From Siderastrea radians (lineage: Eukaryota; Cnidaria; Anthozoa; Scleractinia; Rhizangiidae), in NCBI GenBank assembly GCA_964017195.1, contig OZ024896.1, forward strand, positions 31,952,807 to 32,016,806: DNA of 64,000 nt. Reading direction: 5' to 3'. The first letter of the stretch is position 1. Every line of letters begins with the position of its first letter. Shown here one piece after another: positions 1-7,450 of the stretch. Made by a program: the position numbers and the translations under genes. The notes under the pieces are model-generated. The model saw only the letters and a program-made list of their open reading frames with translations, made no database searches and had not been told where the DNA came from.

Positions 1-130
1 TATCGGTAATGCCTTTTAAGGCTTGACCGCCTAATTTGCCTAAAGCCAGGCCAAACCCAGGCGCGGGGCCTGAGAGAAACATACTCATGCCATGGGCAAT
101 TTTATCCACCAAACGGGGTTTGCGACGCAT
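1..130 (-). CDS. Partial viral ORF of unknown function, cut by window edge
   Basis: An ATG on the minus strand at 130 opens a frame that runs off the left edge after 43 codons. It overlaps the TAA of the preceding gene by one base (TAATG), the same tight packing as in the rest of the cluster. The visible N-terminus is basic, then rich in Gly, Ala and Leu, with a GPAPGFGLALGKLGG stretch that could be an amphipathic or membrane-active segment. No family is recognised. Its position in a virion-gene cluster suggests a structural or membrane role, but this is inference. Confidence 0.55.
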   Translation of the reverse strand, partial: MRRKPRLVDKIAHGMSMFLSGPAPGFGLALGKLGGQALKGITD

Positions 131-798
131 TAAAGCTCCTCCTCGTTGTTTCCTTTTTCTGCGTCGTCGTCGTCGTCGTCGTTGGACGGCCATGGTTCTA
201 AGAGTGTCGGACTGGGAGGGAGCGGCTTTTTATGGATCCAGTAGTCTTTGGGTTTCAAGGGACGAGGACATCCGTCTACATAGCATAGAGCTTCCAAGGG
301 TTGGTACACAAAATGACGATGGTAATCTTGGACACATCGTTTGGGTAACGGAGGGGTGAAATCCACAATGGTGTCATCCAACGTTTGCATCTTGATTAAA
401 AATCCTTCCAGGTCCTCCAAGGGGACACCCCTCACATAGGTTTTCAATTCGGTCAAGGCTTTGGCATAGGTGGTAAACGCAAACCGACTCATGGTCACTT
501 TAAATCGATATTGTTTAAAATCATTCCATCCTTTGACCACGGTGCCCACCGCCGCCAAACAGGCTACCAACGTACTGTTGTCCAACAGGGGGCCAGCAAT
601 CATGCCCGCGGCCATCAGGAGTAACGCCAGGCCATTGAACAAGGCATTGATACACTTGTAATGATTCAACATTTTTCGATAACACCACCATTGTTGATGG
701 TAAAAGGCATACAACGAATCCATCCGTTGTAATAATTCCGGTGGGAAGGGGATGCCAGGACGTCGAGATCCATTCAATAACGACACGGCGGTTTTCAT
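130..798 (-). CDS. Viral protein with two hydrophobic segments, unknown function
   Basis: A 222-residue protein from the ATG at 798; the frame stays open two codons further, but only to a GTG. Around residues 50-90 there are two hydrophobic stretches (FNGLALLLMAAGMIAGPLL and LVACLAAVGTVV) split by a short polar turn, so a membrane hairpin is likely. The C-terminus is proline-rich and ends in a run of six Asp followed by a Glu cluster. The stop is two bases from the upstream gene and overlaps the next start. The layout (helical N-terminus, TM pair, soluble tail) recalls SLATT-type membrane proteins, but no sequence match was established. It could be a virion membrane protein or a host-interaction factor. 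Confidence 0.6.
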   Translation of the reverse strand: MKTAVSLLNGSRRPGIPFPPELLQRMDSLYAFYHQQWWCYRKMLNHYKCINALFNGLALLLMAAGMIAGPLLDNSTLVACLAAVGTVVKGWNDFKQYRFKVTMSRFAFTTYAKALTELKTYVRGVPLEDLEGFLIKMQTLDDTIVDFTPPLPKRCVQDYHRHFVYQPLEALCYVDGCPRPLKPKDYWIHKKPLPPSPTLLEPWPSNDDDDDDAEKGNNEEEL

Positions 799-800
799 CC

Positions 801-1655
801 TCACGGCGAGACCCGGGACGACGAGGTTTGTACGCTCGGGGCTCCTCCTTGTTTATAACTGGTCACAATGCTATTGGTCATGGTCACATTAGCAATTTCC
901 CGTCCTTGGGCCAATTGTTCTTGATCTTGTAATAGCATCCGTAAACGTCGTTGTAAAGCGGCTTGACGCAAGGTACGAGGTTGTCTACCAGACCCCCCAG
1001 ACGATCCAGGAGTGCTGGAGGCAGGTGAAGTGGGGAAAAGGCGTCGGCGTCGGCGCCCCCGTCGTCCACCACCACCACCACCACCACCACCTCCTCCTCC
1101 ACCGCCTCCACCACCAGCACCACCACCACCACCAGCACCACCACCACCACCACCAGCACCACCACCACCACCGCCACGTCCACCGCCACGTCCACCACCA
1201 CCACGTCCGCCTCTAGTCCTAGGTCCACGGCGCCCCCTACCATTACCCCCAGCCCCCGCGGCTGCTCGAGCACCCGCCGCCGCCCGGGGTACGCTAGGGG
1301 GCGTTACAGGTGTTCGAGCCCCGGACGACAAGCCAGCGCTCCCCCTAGTAAGTGGAGTGTCCACGGAAGACGGCGGGGTGGTCTGGGGGCTTTGGAATGA
1401 GGGTGAATGGGATGCCCGACTTCCTACCCCCGCGGGGGAAGAGGTTCTATACGCAGGAGGGGAGGGCAACTGGTCCACATACGCGATCATGTCCTCGACG
1501 GTCATTTGATCAAAGGCTTGGTCGATCAAGCTTGAGTCCCCTGTATCCAAAATTTCTTGGATGGTGCCTGGAGACACTTGGTTGCTGCTGGACGCCCCGA
1601 CCCCCGCAGGGGTCGTGGTATCGTACGATTGCGGAGGTTGACGGTCATCGGCCAT
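801..1655 (-). CDS. Gly/Arg-rich viral protein with PPxY motif
   Basis: A 284-residue protein counted from the ATG at 1655 (MADDRQ); the few codons upstream lack an ATG. The N-terminal third is ordinary sequence with an acidic helix (IQEILDTGDSSLIDQAFDQM) followed by SPPAYRTS, a PPxY-type late-domain or WW-ligand motif. The middle (about residues 130-215) is almost pure Gly with Arg, encoded by GGT/GGA repeats, ending in a run of Arg. The C-terminal 70 residues form a Gln/Arg-rich helix. A TATAAAGG-like box lies at 1692-1703 on this strand. PPxY motifs occur in several virion proteins that recruit Nedd4-type ligases, among them adenovirus protein VI; whether this is a counterpart is unknown. 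Confidence 0.65.
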   Translation of the reverse strand: MADDRQPPQSYDTTTPAGVGASSSNQVSPGTIQEILDTGDSSLIDQAFDQMTVEDMIAYVDQLPSPPAYRTSSPAGVGSRASHSPSFQSPQTTPPSSVDTPLTRGSAGLSSGARTPVTPPSVPRAAAGARAAAGAGGNGRGRRGPRTRGGRGGGGRGGGRGGGGGGAGGGGGGAGGGGGAGGGGGGGGGGGGGGGGGRRGRRRRRLFPTSPASSTPGSSGGSGRQPRTLRQAALQRRLRMLLQDQEQLAQGREIANVTMTNSIVTSYKQGGAPSVQTSSSRVSP

Positions 1656-1695
1656 GCTCACTCTTTTTTCCGGTTCCAAAGGGGGTGTCGTGCCT

Positions 1696-2349
1696 TTATA
1701 CTCGCTTTTGATAGGTGCGCGTCCATCCTTCGTCTTTTAACAGGTGGCTCAACAACCGTTGTTGATCGGAGGAGGCCGGGTGTAAATCCAACACCAAATA
1801 GCCATACGGGCGCGTGGTGGCTTGATGAAACGTCTCCAACGTGTCTTTCCAAGTGGTCGGAAACGATTGCAGCATGACATTGCGTACCCCTAATTGATCT
1901 CGGGGGTTCTTGAACGCCACAATGTAATGGGCATTGCGGGATATACTTTTGGCATAGCGACCCACGGGAAACATGTCTTGGCACAAGTACAATACGGTCA
2001 CCCCTTGATGATGCGAATGTTTGGTGAATAAATCCAACACGCGTTTATCGTGACTCCCTTCGTCCATTAAATCGTCCAAGACCAGGACCCCCTGTCCTTG
2101 AGGAAACCATTGGACCAACGCGTCATGATCGGGAATCCCTTCGTGAAACACCACCCCATGATCTTGCATGCCTTGAAATCGATCTTGCCACGCCCCATAA
2201 CAATAATGCATTTGGGTCGGTGGGGTGTCAAACAACTCGGGGTTGTCTACCAAGAGTTTTTCCGTAAACACGGTTTTGCCACATCCCGAAGGACCCACCA
2301 CCAAGATAGAGGAGGGGGTATGAAAACGAAACGGTTTCCCCGTTTGCAT
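1696..2349 (-). CDS. FtsK/HerA-type genome-packaging ATPase
   Basis: A 217-residue P-loop ATPase. Walker A GPSGCGKT is at residues 19-26, preceded by the strand SILVV. Walker B VLVLDD is at 88-93, and a polar sensor strand (VTVLYLCQD) lies near 115-123. Size and motif spacing fit the A32-like packaging ATPases of Polintons, adintoviruses and large DNA viruses, which pump DNA into preformed capsids. It sits between the Gly-rich protein and the protease, with a tRNA-like gene immediately upstream. The start ATG is at 2349, behind an AATAAAAAGG promoter-like element at 2384-2393. The frame is intact. Confidence 0.9.
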   Translation of the reverse strand: MQTGKPFRFHTPSSILVVGPSGCGKTVFTEKLLVDNPELFDTPPTQMHYCYGAWQDRFQGMQDHGVVFHEGIPDHDALVQWFPQGQGVLVLDDLMDEGSHDKRVLDLFTKHSHHQGVTVLYLCQDMFPVGRYAKSISRNAHYIVAFKNPRDQLGVRNVMLQSFPTTWKDTLETFHQATTRPYGYLVLDLHPASSDQQRLLSHLLKDEGWTRTYQKRV

Positions 2350-2371
2350 GATGATGATACTACCCAGGGGG

Positions 2372-2379
2372 AAAAAAAA
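2372..2379 (-). terminator. Pol III terminator (T8)
   Basis: A run of eight T on the minus strand begins 13 nt after the 3' end of the tRNA-like gene. Runs of four or more T end Pol III transcription, so this supports the upstream gene being a real transcription unit. Confidence 0.6.
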
Positions 2380-2392
2380 GGCACCTTTTTAT

Positions 2393-2478
2393 TGGAATCG
2401 GTGGGACTCGAACCCACGCACGACCCAATCGCTATCCTGGATTAAAGGCCAACGCTCTACCGACTGAGCTACGACTCC
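2393..2478 (-). tRNA. tRNA-like gene, class II shape, anticodon uncertain (UUA favoured)
   Basis: An 86-nt minus-strand sequence folds as a tRNA. It has a 7-bp acceptor stem (GGAGTCG with CGATTCC), a D arm GCTC/GAGC carrying a good A box (TAGCTCAGTCGG), and a T arm GTGGG-TTCGAGT-CCCAC carrying a good B box. Between the anticodon and T arms is a long variable arm with its own hairpin (GCGA/TCGT), as in Ser and Leu tRNAs. The anticodon arm is odd: TTGG pairs with CCAG around an 8-nt loop CCTTTAAT, or a 7-nt loop with two mismatches. Reading U33 and a purine at 37 gives anticodon UUA, which would decode the stop codon UAA. A one-base deletion in a former Ser or Leu tRNA is the main alternative. 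Confidence 0.7.
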
Positions 2479-2507
2479 GACACACTTGTTTTTCCAACAC
2501 ATTTTAT

Positions 2508-3047
2508 TTAATCATTCCGTTGATGATACGGATGACAACAAAGTTGATACCATCGGGCTTCTTGGCCTACAATCAATTGTTGAACGCGTTGACCGGCTTG
2601 ATGGTCATTGCTTACATAATCATGATCCGAAAACTCATTTAAAAAGTCTTGCAAGGTTCGTCCACGGGCTTTGGCTTTCAAATACAACAAGGCGTAATCC
2701 CCACAACTCTTGCTTGAAATGGTTTGCAGGGACTTGCCATTGGTCACCACATACTTCCAATGGTTCACCATCCAATCTTGGAACGGGGTAGCTTGCACGT
2801 ACGTGTCCAGGGGCAAAGCATAACTGTCGAGGATTTCACACACGTTTCCCTCGGTCCACACCCCTAACCAATGTTGTCCGGGTTGATCGTGCGGGTCGGT
2901 GTTCACAATGTACCCTTGGGGTGGGGTCTTGACAGGACGCTTGGGTAAACGATCACAGGCCACCGTCCCGTAAAACATCGGTTTCAAGTGGGGGTCGTCT
3001 CGGGCTAAATAATCCAACTGCACATTATTCAAGGCCACGTGTTCCAT
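2508..3047 (-). CDS. Adenain-like cysteine protease (C5/Ulp1 fold)
   Basis: A 179-residue protein with the adenovirus-protease pattern in the expected order: QHWLGVW (His59), EILDSY (acidic Asp74), LQ (Gln108, oxyanion hole) and SKSCGDYAL (Cys115). Such proteases mature capsid precursors inside the virion in adenoviruses and Polintons. Length is slightly under the usual 200 or so residues but nothing essential looks missing. Its ATG at 3047 is two bases past the stop of the likely capsid gene, so the two are probably co-expressed. Confidence 0.88.
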   Translation of the reverse strand: MEHVALNNVQLDYLARDDPHLKPMFYGTVACDRLPKRPVKTPPQGYIVNTDPHDQPGQHWLGVWTEGNVCEILDSYALPLDTYVQATPFQDWMVNHWKYVVTNGKSLQTISSKSCGDYALLYLKAKARGRTLQDFLNEFSDHDYVSNDHQAGQRVQQLIVGQEARWYQLCCHPYHQRND

Positions 3048-3049
3048 CT

Positions 3050-4450
3050 TTAGTGCTGGTAAATGTTATACAACACGGCTCCGTTGCGGTCAATCTCCAG
3101 CAAGTTCTCAAATTCTCCATACACGAGCACGGTTATATTGACAGCGGGGGCGGCTCCAAATTCCAAGACCAGTTGTAAATCGCCCGTTTGCTTGGGGTTG
3201 AGGTTTTGACTGTCAGCACATCCATTGGCCACATTGTCATACATGTACAAGGTACAATTTTTACCTTGGCCCCAATCTCCTAGTTCCACCATATTGCCTT
3301 TCTTTTTACACCAAGCCCCACTGGCTTGCAGAAACCGGAAGTAGCCTAGATTATCTCGACTGCCATTGTTGTGCACTAACTGCAGGGTTTCATAAGGGTA
3401 TTCTTCGCCTTTGACAATCTGTTTAATGGACGTCAGACCAAATTTCTGGAAACAGAACGGATCTCGGGTCACATCTCCATTGAAGGCACGGCTGTCCAAC
3501 AACCCCACAATCAATCGGTCCGGTATTCTGTTTTGAAACAGGTTGGGGATATCAAAGCGGACCAGGTTGTTTTGCATGCTGAACGTGCGGATTTCACTGC
3601 GGACGGTCGGGTAAGCCGCCACTTGGCCTTCATTGTGTCTTTTTTCAGATAAACTCTGGTAGATGGCGTCATTCAAACGCAGTTGGCAGAGATGAAACCG
3701 TAGTTTCACATCCCCTTCCATCAATCGACCCGCTAGAGCCACTCCATTGAAAAACAGGGCCGGGCTATTGAAATGAAATTTCATCTTGATTTCGATGCCA
3801 GGCACTAACAGTTTGCCAGTGTGAAACACTTCCAGGTGGGGGGTAAACACCAGACTGTGGGTGACACCTCCTGCATACTTCTCCACTTCAGCGACCATGG
3901 AGGCCAAGGCCCCTTTGTGATTGTCACTGAGATTGGTCCAGGCTGCATTAGGGGTACCAAAGTCTGCGTTGGCAGCAGTCCATTGGGGTGGGGAATCCAC
4001 TTGATTGAACCAGCCTTGGGGTCCCAACACGGTCTTGCCATCTTCTCGGTCATAATTCAGCAAGGTTTCCAGGTAAGCTTTGTAATGATAGGTGTCGGAT
4101 TGTGGACTGATCAACGTGCCATTCAACTGCAAGTCAATTTGTTTGATGATGGAATGGGCCAAATTGTTGACGGGCCACAAGTTCTGATCGGCCACCAAGT
4201 TATCGTTCGTACTCTTTTGCAATCTCAATTCCATGGTAAAGTAACTGCGTCCCAAATCCACAAAATCGTCCAACCCTGGCACAATGAATTCCATGGGATT
4301 GATACCCGTGGTGGTGGGTTGAATGGTGACCATGCGATAGGCATTGATGCTAATGTCCGTGGGTGGCACCTTGAAAATCCGTAACGCCGGGTTGACGGTC
4401 CCTTCGGAACGCTCGTGAGCCGGGGCGGTTTGTGTACTCACGTCAGGCAT
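3050..4450 (-). CDS. Likely major capsid protein (double jelly-roll type)
   Basis: A 466-residue protein, the largest in the cluster, with no P-loop or catalytic motif. It is rich in beta-prone stretches and aromatic residues (RMVTIQP, DLGRSYFTMELRLQK, LIVGLLDSRAF, CTLYMYDN) and ends near LLEIDRNGAVLYNI. It resembles the proteins often labelled F54H12.2-like in animal genomes, which are considered Polinton major capsid proteins. It lies directly upstream of the protease, as expected for a capsid module. The ATG at 4450 is preceded by GGTATAAAAAC at 4498-4508. The double jelly-roll assignment is by family and context and was not tested by structure prediction. Confidence 0.78.
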   Translation of the reverse strand: MPDVSTQTAPAHERSEGTVNPALRIFKVPPTDISINAYRMVTIQPTTTGINPMEFIVPGLDDFVDLGRSYFTMELRLQKSTNDNLVADQNLWPVNNLAHSIIKQIDLQLNGTLISPQSDTYHYKAYLETLLNYDREDGKTVLGPQGWFNQVDSPPQWTAANADFGTPNAAWTNLSDNHKGALASMVAEVEKYAGGVTHSLVFTPHLEVFHTGKLLVPGIEIKMKFHFNSPALFFNGVALAGRLMEGDVKLRFHLCQLRLNDAIYQSLSEKRHNEGQVAAYPTVRSEIRTFSMQNNLVRFDIPNLFQNRIPDRLIVGLLDSRAFNGDVTRDPFCFQKFGLTSIKQIVKGEEYPYETLQLVHNNGSRDNLGYFRFLQASGAWCKKKGNMVELGDWGQGKNCTLYMYDNVANGCADSQNLNPKQTGDLQLVLEFGAAPAVNITVLVYGEFENLLEIDRNGAVLYNIYQH

Positions 4451-4452
4451 GT

Positions 4453-4680
4453 TTAACGTCGTCGTCGTCGAGTGGTGGTACGTCGTCGTCGTGAGGGGTT
4501 TTTATACCGTCGTCGTGCTAAACGTTGTCTCAAATCAAACCCGGGCAGTCTCATCACCTCGGCACTTAACCAACCGCCACGTTGTCCTCTCCTGAGTTTC
4601 CAAAACGGATACAGGCCACCCCATTGAGACAACCCTCGATTACTACGAATCCGTCGAGGTCGTGAATGCACGGGATCCAT
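4453..4680 (-). CDS. Small Arg-rich protein (core-protein-like)
   Basis: A 75-residue protein from ATG 4680, very basic, with a C-terminal RRRRTTTRRRRR run encoded by CGT/CGA triplets. The mid-region (QWGGLYPFWKLRRGQRGGW) is aromatic. It is packed between two other basic ORFs and the capsid gene. Small Arg-rich proteins of adenoviruses and related elements condense the packaged DNA; that role is likely here but inferred only from composition and position. The capsid-gene TATA box lies inside this ORF. Confidence 0.6.
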   Translation of the reverse strand: MDPVHSRPRRIRSNRGLSQWGGLYPFWKLRRGQRGGWLSAEVMRLPGFDLRQRLARRRYKNPSRRRRTTTRRRRR

Positions 4681-4682
4681 GG

Positions 4683-5009
4683 TCACACGCCCAAAATATC
4701 ACGCGCCCGTTTGGTTTGTTTGGGAAATAAGGCACTGGCTACCCGCACGGCGTCTTTTACGCTCTTATGACTCAACGCTTTCTTGGCTTGTTTGGTGATT
4801 TCTTTTTTGATGACTTGTTCGGCTTTGCGTTTGATCCCGCGTGTCAAACCCGTTGTCAAGCCTCTCTTGATATTACTAGGTAGTTTTAAAGGATTTCGCG
4901 TCCTTATAAGACCTTGCAACCCCCCACGCATCAGATCCGTCATCAATCCTTTGCCTTGTTGATCATACCACTCGTCGGTTCGAAATCGTGTCAAACTTCC
5001 CCCACGCAT
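4683..5009 (-). CDS. Basic 108-residue virion-type protein
   Basis: A 108-residue protein beginning MRGGSLTRF. It has a central Lys/Arg-rich helical region (RGIKRKAEQVIKKEITKQ) and a Leu-Val-Ala helix near the C-terminus. The RGG after the start and the GGL/GL turns recall adenovirus pVII/pX or pVI-type precursors, but no clear match can be shown. A perfect GGTATAAAAAGG box lies at 5060-5071, about 50 nt upstream of the ATG at 5009. The stop is two bases before the next start. Confidence 0.6.
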   Translation of the reverse strand: MRGGSLTRFRTDEWYDQQGKGLMTDLMRGGLQGLIRTRNPLKLPSNIKRGLTTGLTRGIKRKAEQVIKKEITKQAKKALSHKSVKDAVRVASALFPKQTKRARDILGV

Positions 5010-5059
5010 GGTGTCTTCTTCACCAGGGATAAACGTTTTGTCTGTGCTTCATGGGACCC

Positions 5060-5071
5060 CCTTTTTATACC
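5060..5071 (-). promoter_or_regulatory. TATA box GGTATAAAAAGG
   Basis: Minus-strand GGTATAAAAAGG, identical over 12 bases to the box at 9899-9910. It lies about 50 nt before the ATG of the 108-residue gene. Close variants lie ahead of the capsid gene (4498-4508) and the Gly-rich gene (1692-1703). Confidence 0.65.
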
Positions 5072-5074
5072 GTC

Positions 5075-5308
5075 TCACATGAGATTGCACGTAAACGATT
5101 CCCCCGCATAGCGTTTTCGTTTTCCTTGGCGGATTTCCTCCATGCGTTTCAAATGCGATTTTCTGGCATTCTTTTTAGCTAACTTTTCTATCTTTTTGGT
5201 GATGGACCAAGCGGTTTTAGGAATCCCGGCAATCACCGCGTTGATCCCTTCGCCCTCTTGTGAACGCTGTGGTCGTCGTCGTCGTCGTCGTCGTCGTTTC
5301 GGAGGCAT
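5075..5308 (-). CDS. Small basic nuclear-type protein, 77 residues
   Basis: The frame is open to 5509, but the plausible start is the internal ATG at 5308, giving MPPKRRRRRRRRPQRSQ and 77 residues; the upstream extension only reads through the neighbouring gene on the same strand. After the Arg8 run comes an amphipathic Lys-rich helix (KIEKLAKKNARKSHLKRM). A TATA-like GGCATAAAAAAG lies at about 5338-5350. Composition suggests DNA binding or nuclear targeting. Together with the two neighbouring basic ORFs it forms a three-gene core-protein-like block. Confidence 0.6.
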   Translation of the reverse strand: MPPKRRRRRRRRPQRSQEGEGINAVIAGIPKTAWSITKKIEKLAKKNARKSHLKRMEEIRQGKRKRYAGESFTCNLM

Positions 5309-5342
5309 GATTGACTGGGGGTTCCCTTCTCGTCTCTCTTTT

Positions 5343-6395
5343 TTATGCCTTTTTGAAGTGTAACGTGACAATGGTATGACCGTCCCCAAACTTGACCAAG
5401 TCTCCTCCTCTACCAATCGTTTCGGCCACTTGAACATGAATGATTTCCACCACCTCGTTACGAAGAGGTAGGTATTGAATGTGCAACGGTTCAAAGTACA
5501 GGGTGCCACGTCCCTCTCGCTTGTACTGGATTTCGCGCAACAAATCGGTCACGCGATTGCCCACCACCGTGCTGCCTGCCACGTCGGAGTACACGTGCAG
5601 TGTTCGCGTGGGGTCGCCCACCACCGCACGAAACGCTACATTCAAATTGGTGAAACGCCAATTCACACTGAAACTCAACCAAATCCACGTGGTCCCAGCA
5701 CCATCCGTGCTGACTTGATAATACTCCGGCTCGTTCTTGCTATTTCTTAATTCAATGTCACGATTGTTGGGAACGTTGTCATCACGGAATTCCATGTTCA
5801 AGTTGGGTCCCAACTCATAGTTTCCTGCGTCGTTTTTTTTAAACCATCCCATTTTTTCGGCCATGAGATGATGAATGGCAAAGTGAGGGACGAACATCGT
5901 CGTGTTGTCTTTGTATGGAAGCACGTACTTGTACCGCATGATATTGCGATTGTTCATGACCAAATCCTCACCGTCCCACTCAAAGGTCGTACACGTCTTC
6001 TTTCCCCGCTCCGTATACGGCGCTCCATAGTAGCTCATGTAACTATAGTTCATACGTTGTCTCACCCAATGAAAAAAGGCTTTCATGAAGGTGACGCCAT
6101 CCACGATGGAATCATCATGTTTCAAATCGTCCATTTTCATATTGAAGCTAAAGACCTTACATCCCGCGGAGGAGGTCAATCGATAACAAGAGGTGCCAAA
6201 CACGAACTGATCCGATGGCAGCAGATTAAAAATGTTGACCCCCGTGTCTGGTAAGGAAATGGCACTCAACCCCACTTGCCATCCACCCCCTGTGAGTTGT
6301 AACGGTTTCGGTAAACGAATCTTGAAGGAATTGGCTTGGTTGTTGGGAAATTCACGTCGGTTGGAATGACTGGGTAACGTCACGTAGAACGACAT
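5343..6395 (-). CDS. Virion-type protein, paralog A of a tandem pair
   Basis: A 350-residue protein from ATG 6395 (MSFYVTLPSH); the five upstream codons start with GTG and are unlikely to be used. The N-terminal signature is FYVTLPSHSNRREFP, then RLPKPL and GGGWQVGLSAISLP. The C-terminus has LHIQYLPLRNEVVEIIHVQ. The protein next door shares all of these blocks, so the two arose by duplication. The family is common in cnidarian Polinton-like elements; a minor capsid, penton or spike role is plausible because it lies in the capsid module, but it was not shown. No catalytic motif is visible. Confidence 0.72.
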   Translation of the reverse strand: MSFYVTLPSHSNRREFPNNQANSFKIRLPKPLQLTGGGWQVGLSAISLPDTGVNIFNLLPSDQFVFGTSCYRLTSSAGCKVFSFNMKMDDLKHDDSIVDGVTFMKAFFHWVRQRMNYSYMSYYGAPYTERGKKTCTTFEWDGEDLVMNNRNIMRYKYVLPYKDNTTMFVPHFAIHHLMAEKMGWFKKNDAGNYELGPNLNMEFRDDNVPNNRDIELRNSKNEPEYYQVSTDGAGTTWIWLSFSVNWRFTNLNVAFRAVVGDPTRTLHVYSDVAGSTVVGNRVTDLLREIQYKREGRGTLYFEPLHIQYLPLRNEVVEIIHVQVAETIGRGGDLVKFGDGHTIVTLHFKKA

Positions 6396-6406
6396 GTTTG
6401 TCTGCC

Positions 6407-7450
6407 TCACACCACGACCTCCCTTTTAAAGTGGAGGGTTAGGAGGGTATGCCCTTCGCCAAATGTCACGAGATCCCCATTGGTTTCGGCCATCTGCGTT
6501 TCCACGATTTCCACCACTTCATTGCGTACGGGGACATATTGAATATGTCGAGGTTCAAAGTGCGTGGTTTCTTTGGGGTGGTACTTGATTTCTCGTAAGA
6601 GATCCGTGATGCGACCCCCTACCATACTACTGGTCCCTACATCACAATACACGTGCAAAGGACGCACGGCGGGAAATTCCGACGGGACACGAAAGGTCCC
6701 GTTCAAATTCACAAACCGCCAAGGGCACGATAGACTCAATTTCAGATAATCCCCCTCCACTTTCCAAAAGAGGGGTTTGTTACTGGTATCGCGGACATCC
6801 GTCGGGGTGGGAATGGTAGACATGCCTTGAAATTCTTGCAAGAGATTGGGACCCAATCGATACTGGCCGGGGGACACTTGTTCAATCCATCCCATTCTCA
6901 GGGCCAAGGTTCTGCCCCATGACACGTGCGCCACTTGTCGTTTGTAATCCACGGGCTTGCTATTCAATAACAAATCCCCTTCGGAGGTCCATTCAAAGGT
7001 CGGGGCCAATTTGAGGCCATTGTCCTCGGTCCATTTGTTTTTGGGGACGGTTTGTTTCGCACGGCTTTGCTCGTAACGATAGACCAGTTGATGAAAAAAT
7101 TGAACTCCCGTCAACGAGGTCATCTCCTTTCTCATATCTCGTCCGTAGACAGTGAGTTCGCGGCGTTCATGGTACCAGCGATCGTTCCCTTGATCGTCTT
7201 GGATATACACCCGTTCGTGCCATCGTACATACAACAGAGGGTGGGAATCGCCCACGCCTCCTTCTTCCGCTAGCACGGGAATGGTGGGTAAGGATAAACT
7301 CGCCATACCCACCATCCATCCTCGGCCCATAAATCGAATGGGTTTCGGCAGCCGGTTTCTGAAATGATGACTCTTGTTGCCAGGAAACTCTTTGGTACTC
7401 GCATGACTCATCAACGTCACGTAAAACGACGAGTTGGGCACCAACGTCAT
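6407..7450 (-). CDS. Virion-type protein, paralog B of a tandem pair
   Basis: A 347-residue protein from ATG 7450. It shares with paralog A the start SFYVTLMSH...EFPGN, RLPKP, GRGWMVGMASLSLP, WRFVNLNGTFR, VYCDVGTSSMVG, ITDLLREIKY and HIQYVPVRNEVVEI. It differs most in the central 100 residues. Its start overlaps the integrase stop by four bases (ATGA), and 11 bp separate its stop from the next ATG. Two copies conserved at both ends but diverged in the middle suggest a shared capsid-anchoring fold with different exposed parts; this is inference. Confidence 0.72.
   Translation of the reverse strand: MTLVPNSSFYVTLMSHASTKEFPGNKSHHFRNRLPKPIRFMGRGWMVGMASLSLPTIPVLAEEGGVGDSHPLLYVRWHERVYIQDDQGNDRWYHERRELTVYGRDMRKEMTSLTGVQFFHQLVYRYEQSRAKQTVPKNKWTEDNGLKLAPTFEWTSEGDLLLNSKPVDYKRQVAHVSWGRTLALRMGWIEQVSPGQYRLGPNLLQEFQGMSTIPTPTDVRDTSNKPLFWKVEGDYLKLSLSCPWRFVNLNGTFRVPSEFPAVRPLHVYCDVGTSSMVGGRITDLLREIKYHPKETTHFEPRHIQYVPVRNEVVEIVETQMAETNGDLVTFGEGHTLLTLHFKREVVV

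Noticed and set aside
1012..1509. Plus-strand poly-Pro and poly-His frames
   Set aside because: Antisense reading of the Gly-rich triplet repeats of the viral gene on the other strand.
3821..4384. 187-codon plus-strand frame opposite the capsid gene
   Set aside because: Shadow of the capsid coding sequence; no independent promoter or family feature.
5309..5509. N-terminal extension of the 77-residue basic ORF to 5509
   Set aside because: The extension reads through the end of the upstream paralog gene; MPPKRRRR at 5308 is a natural start.
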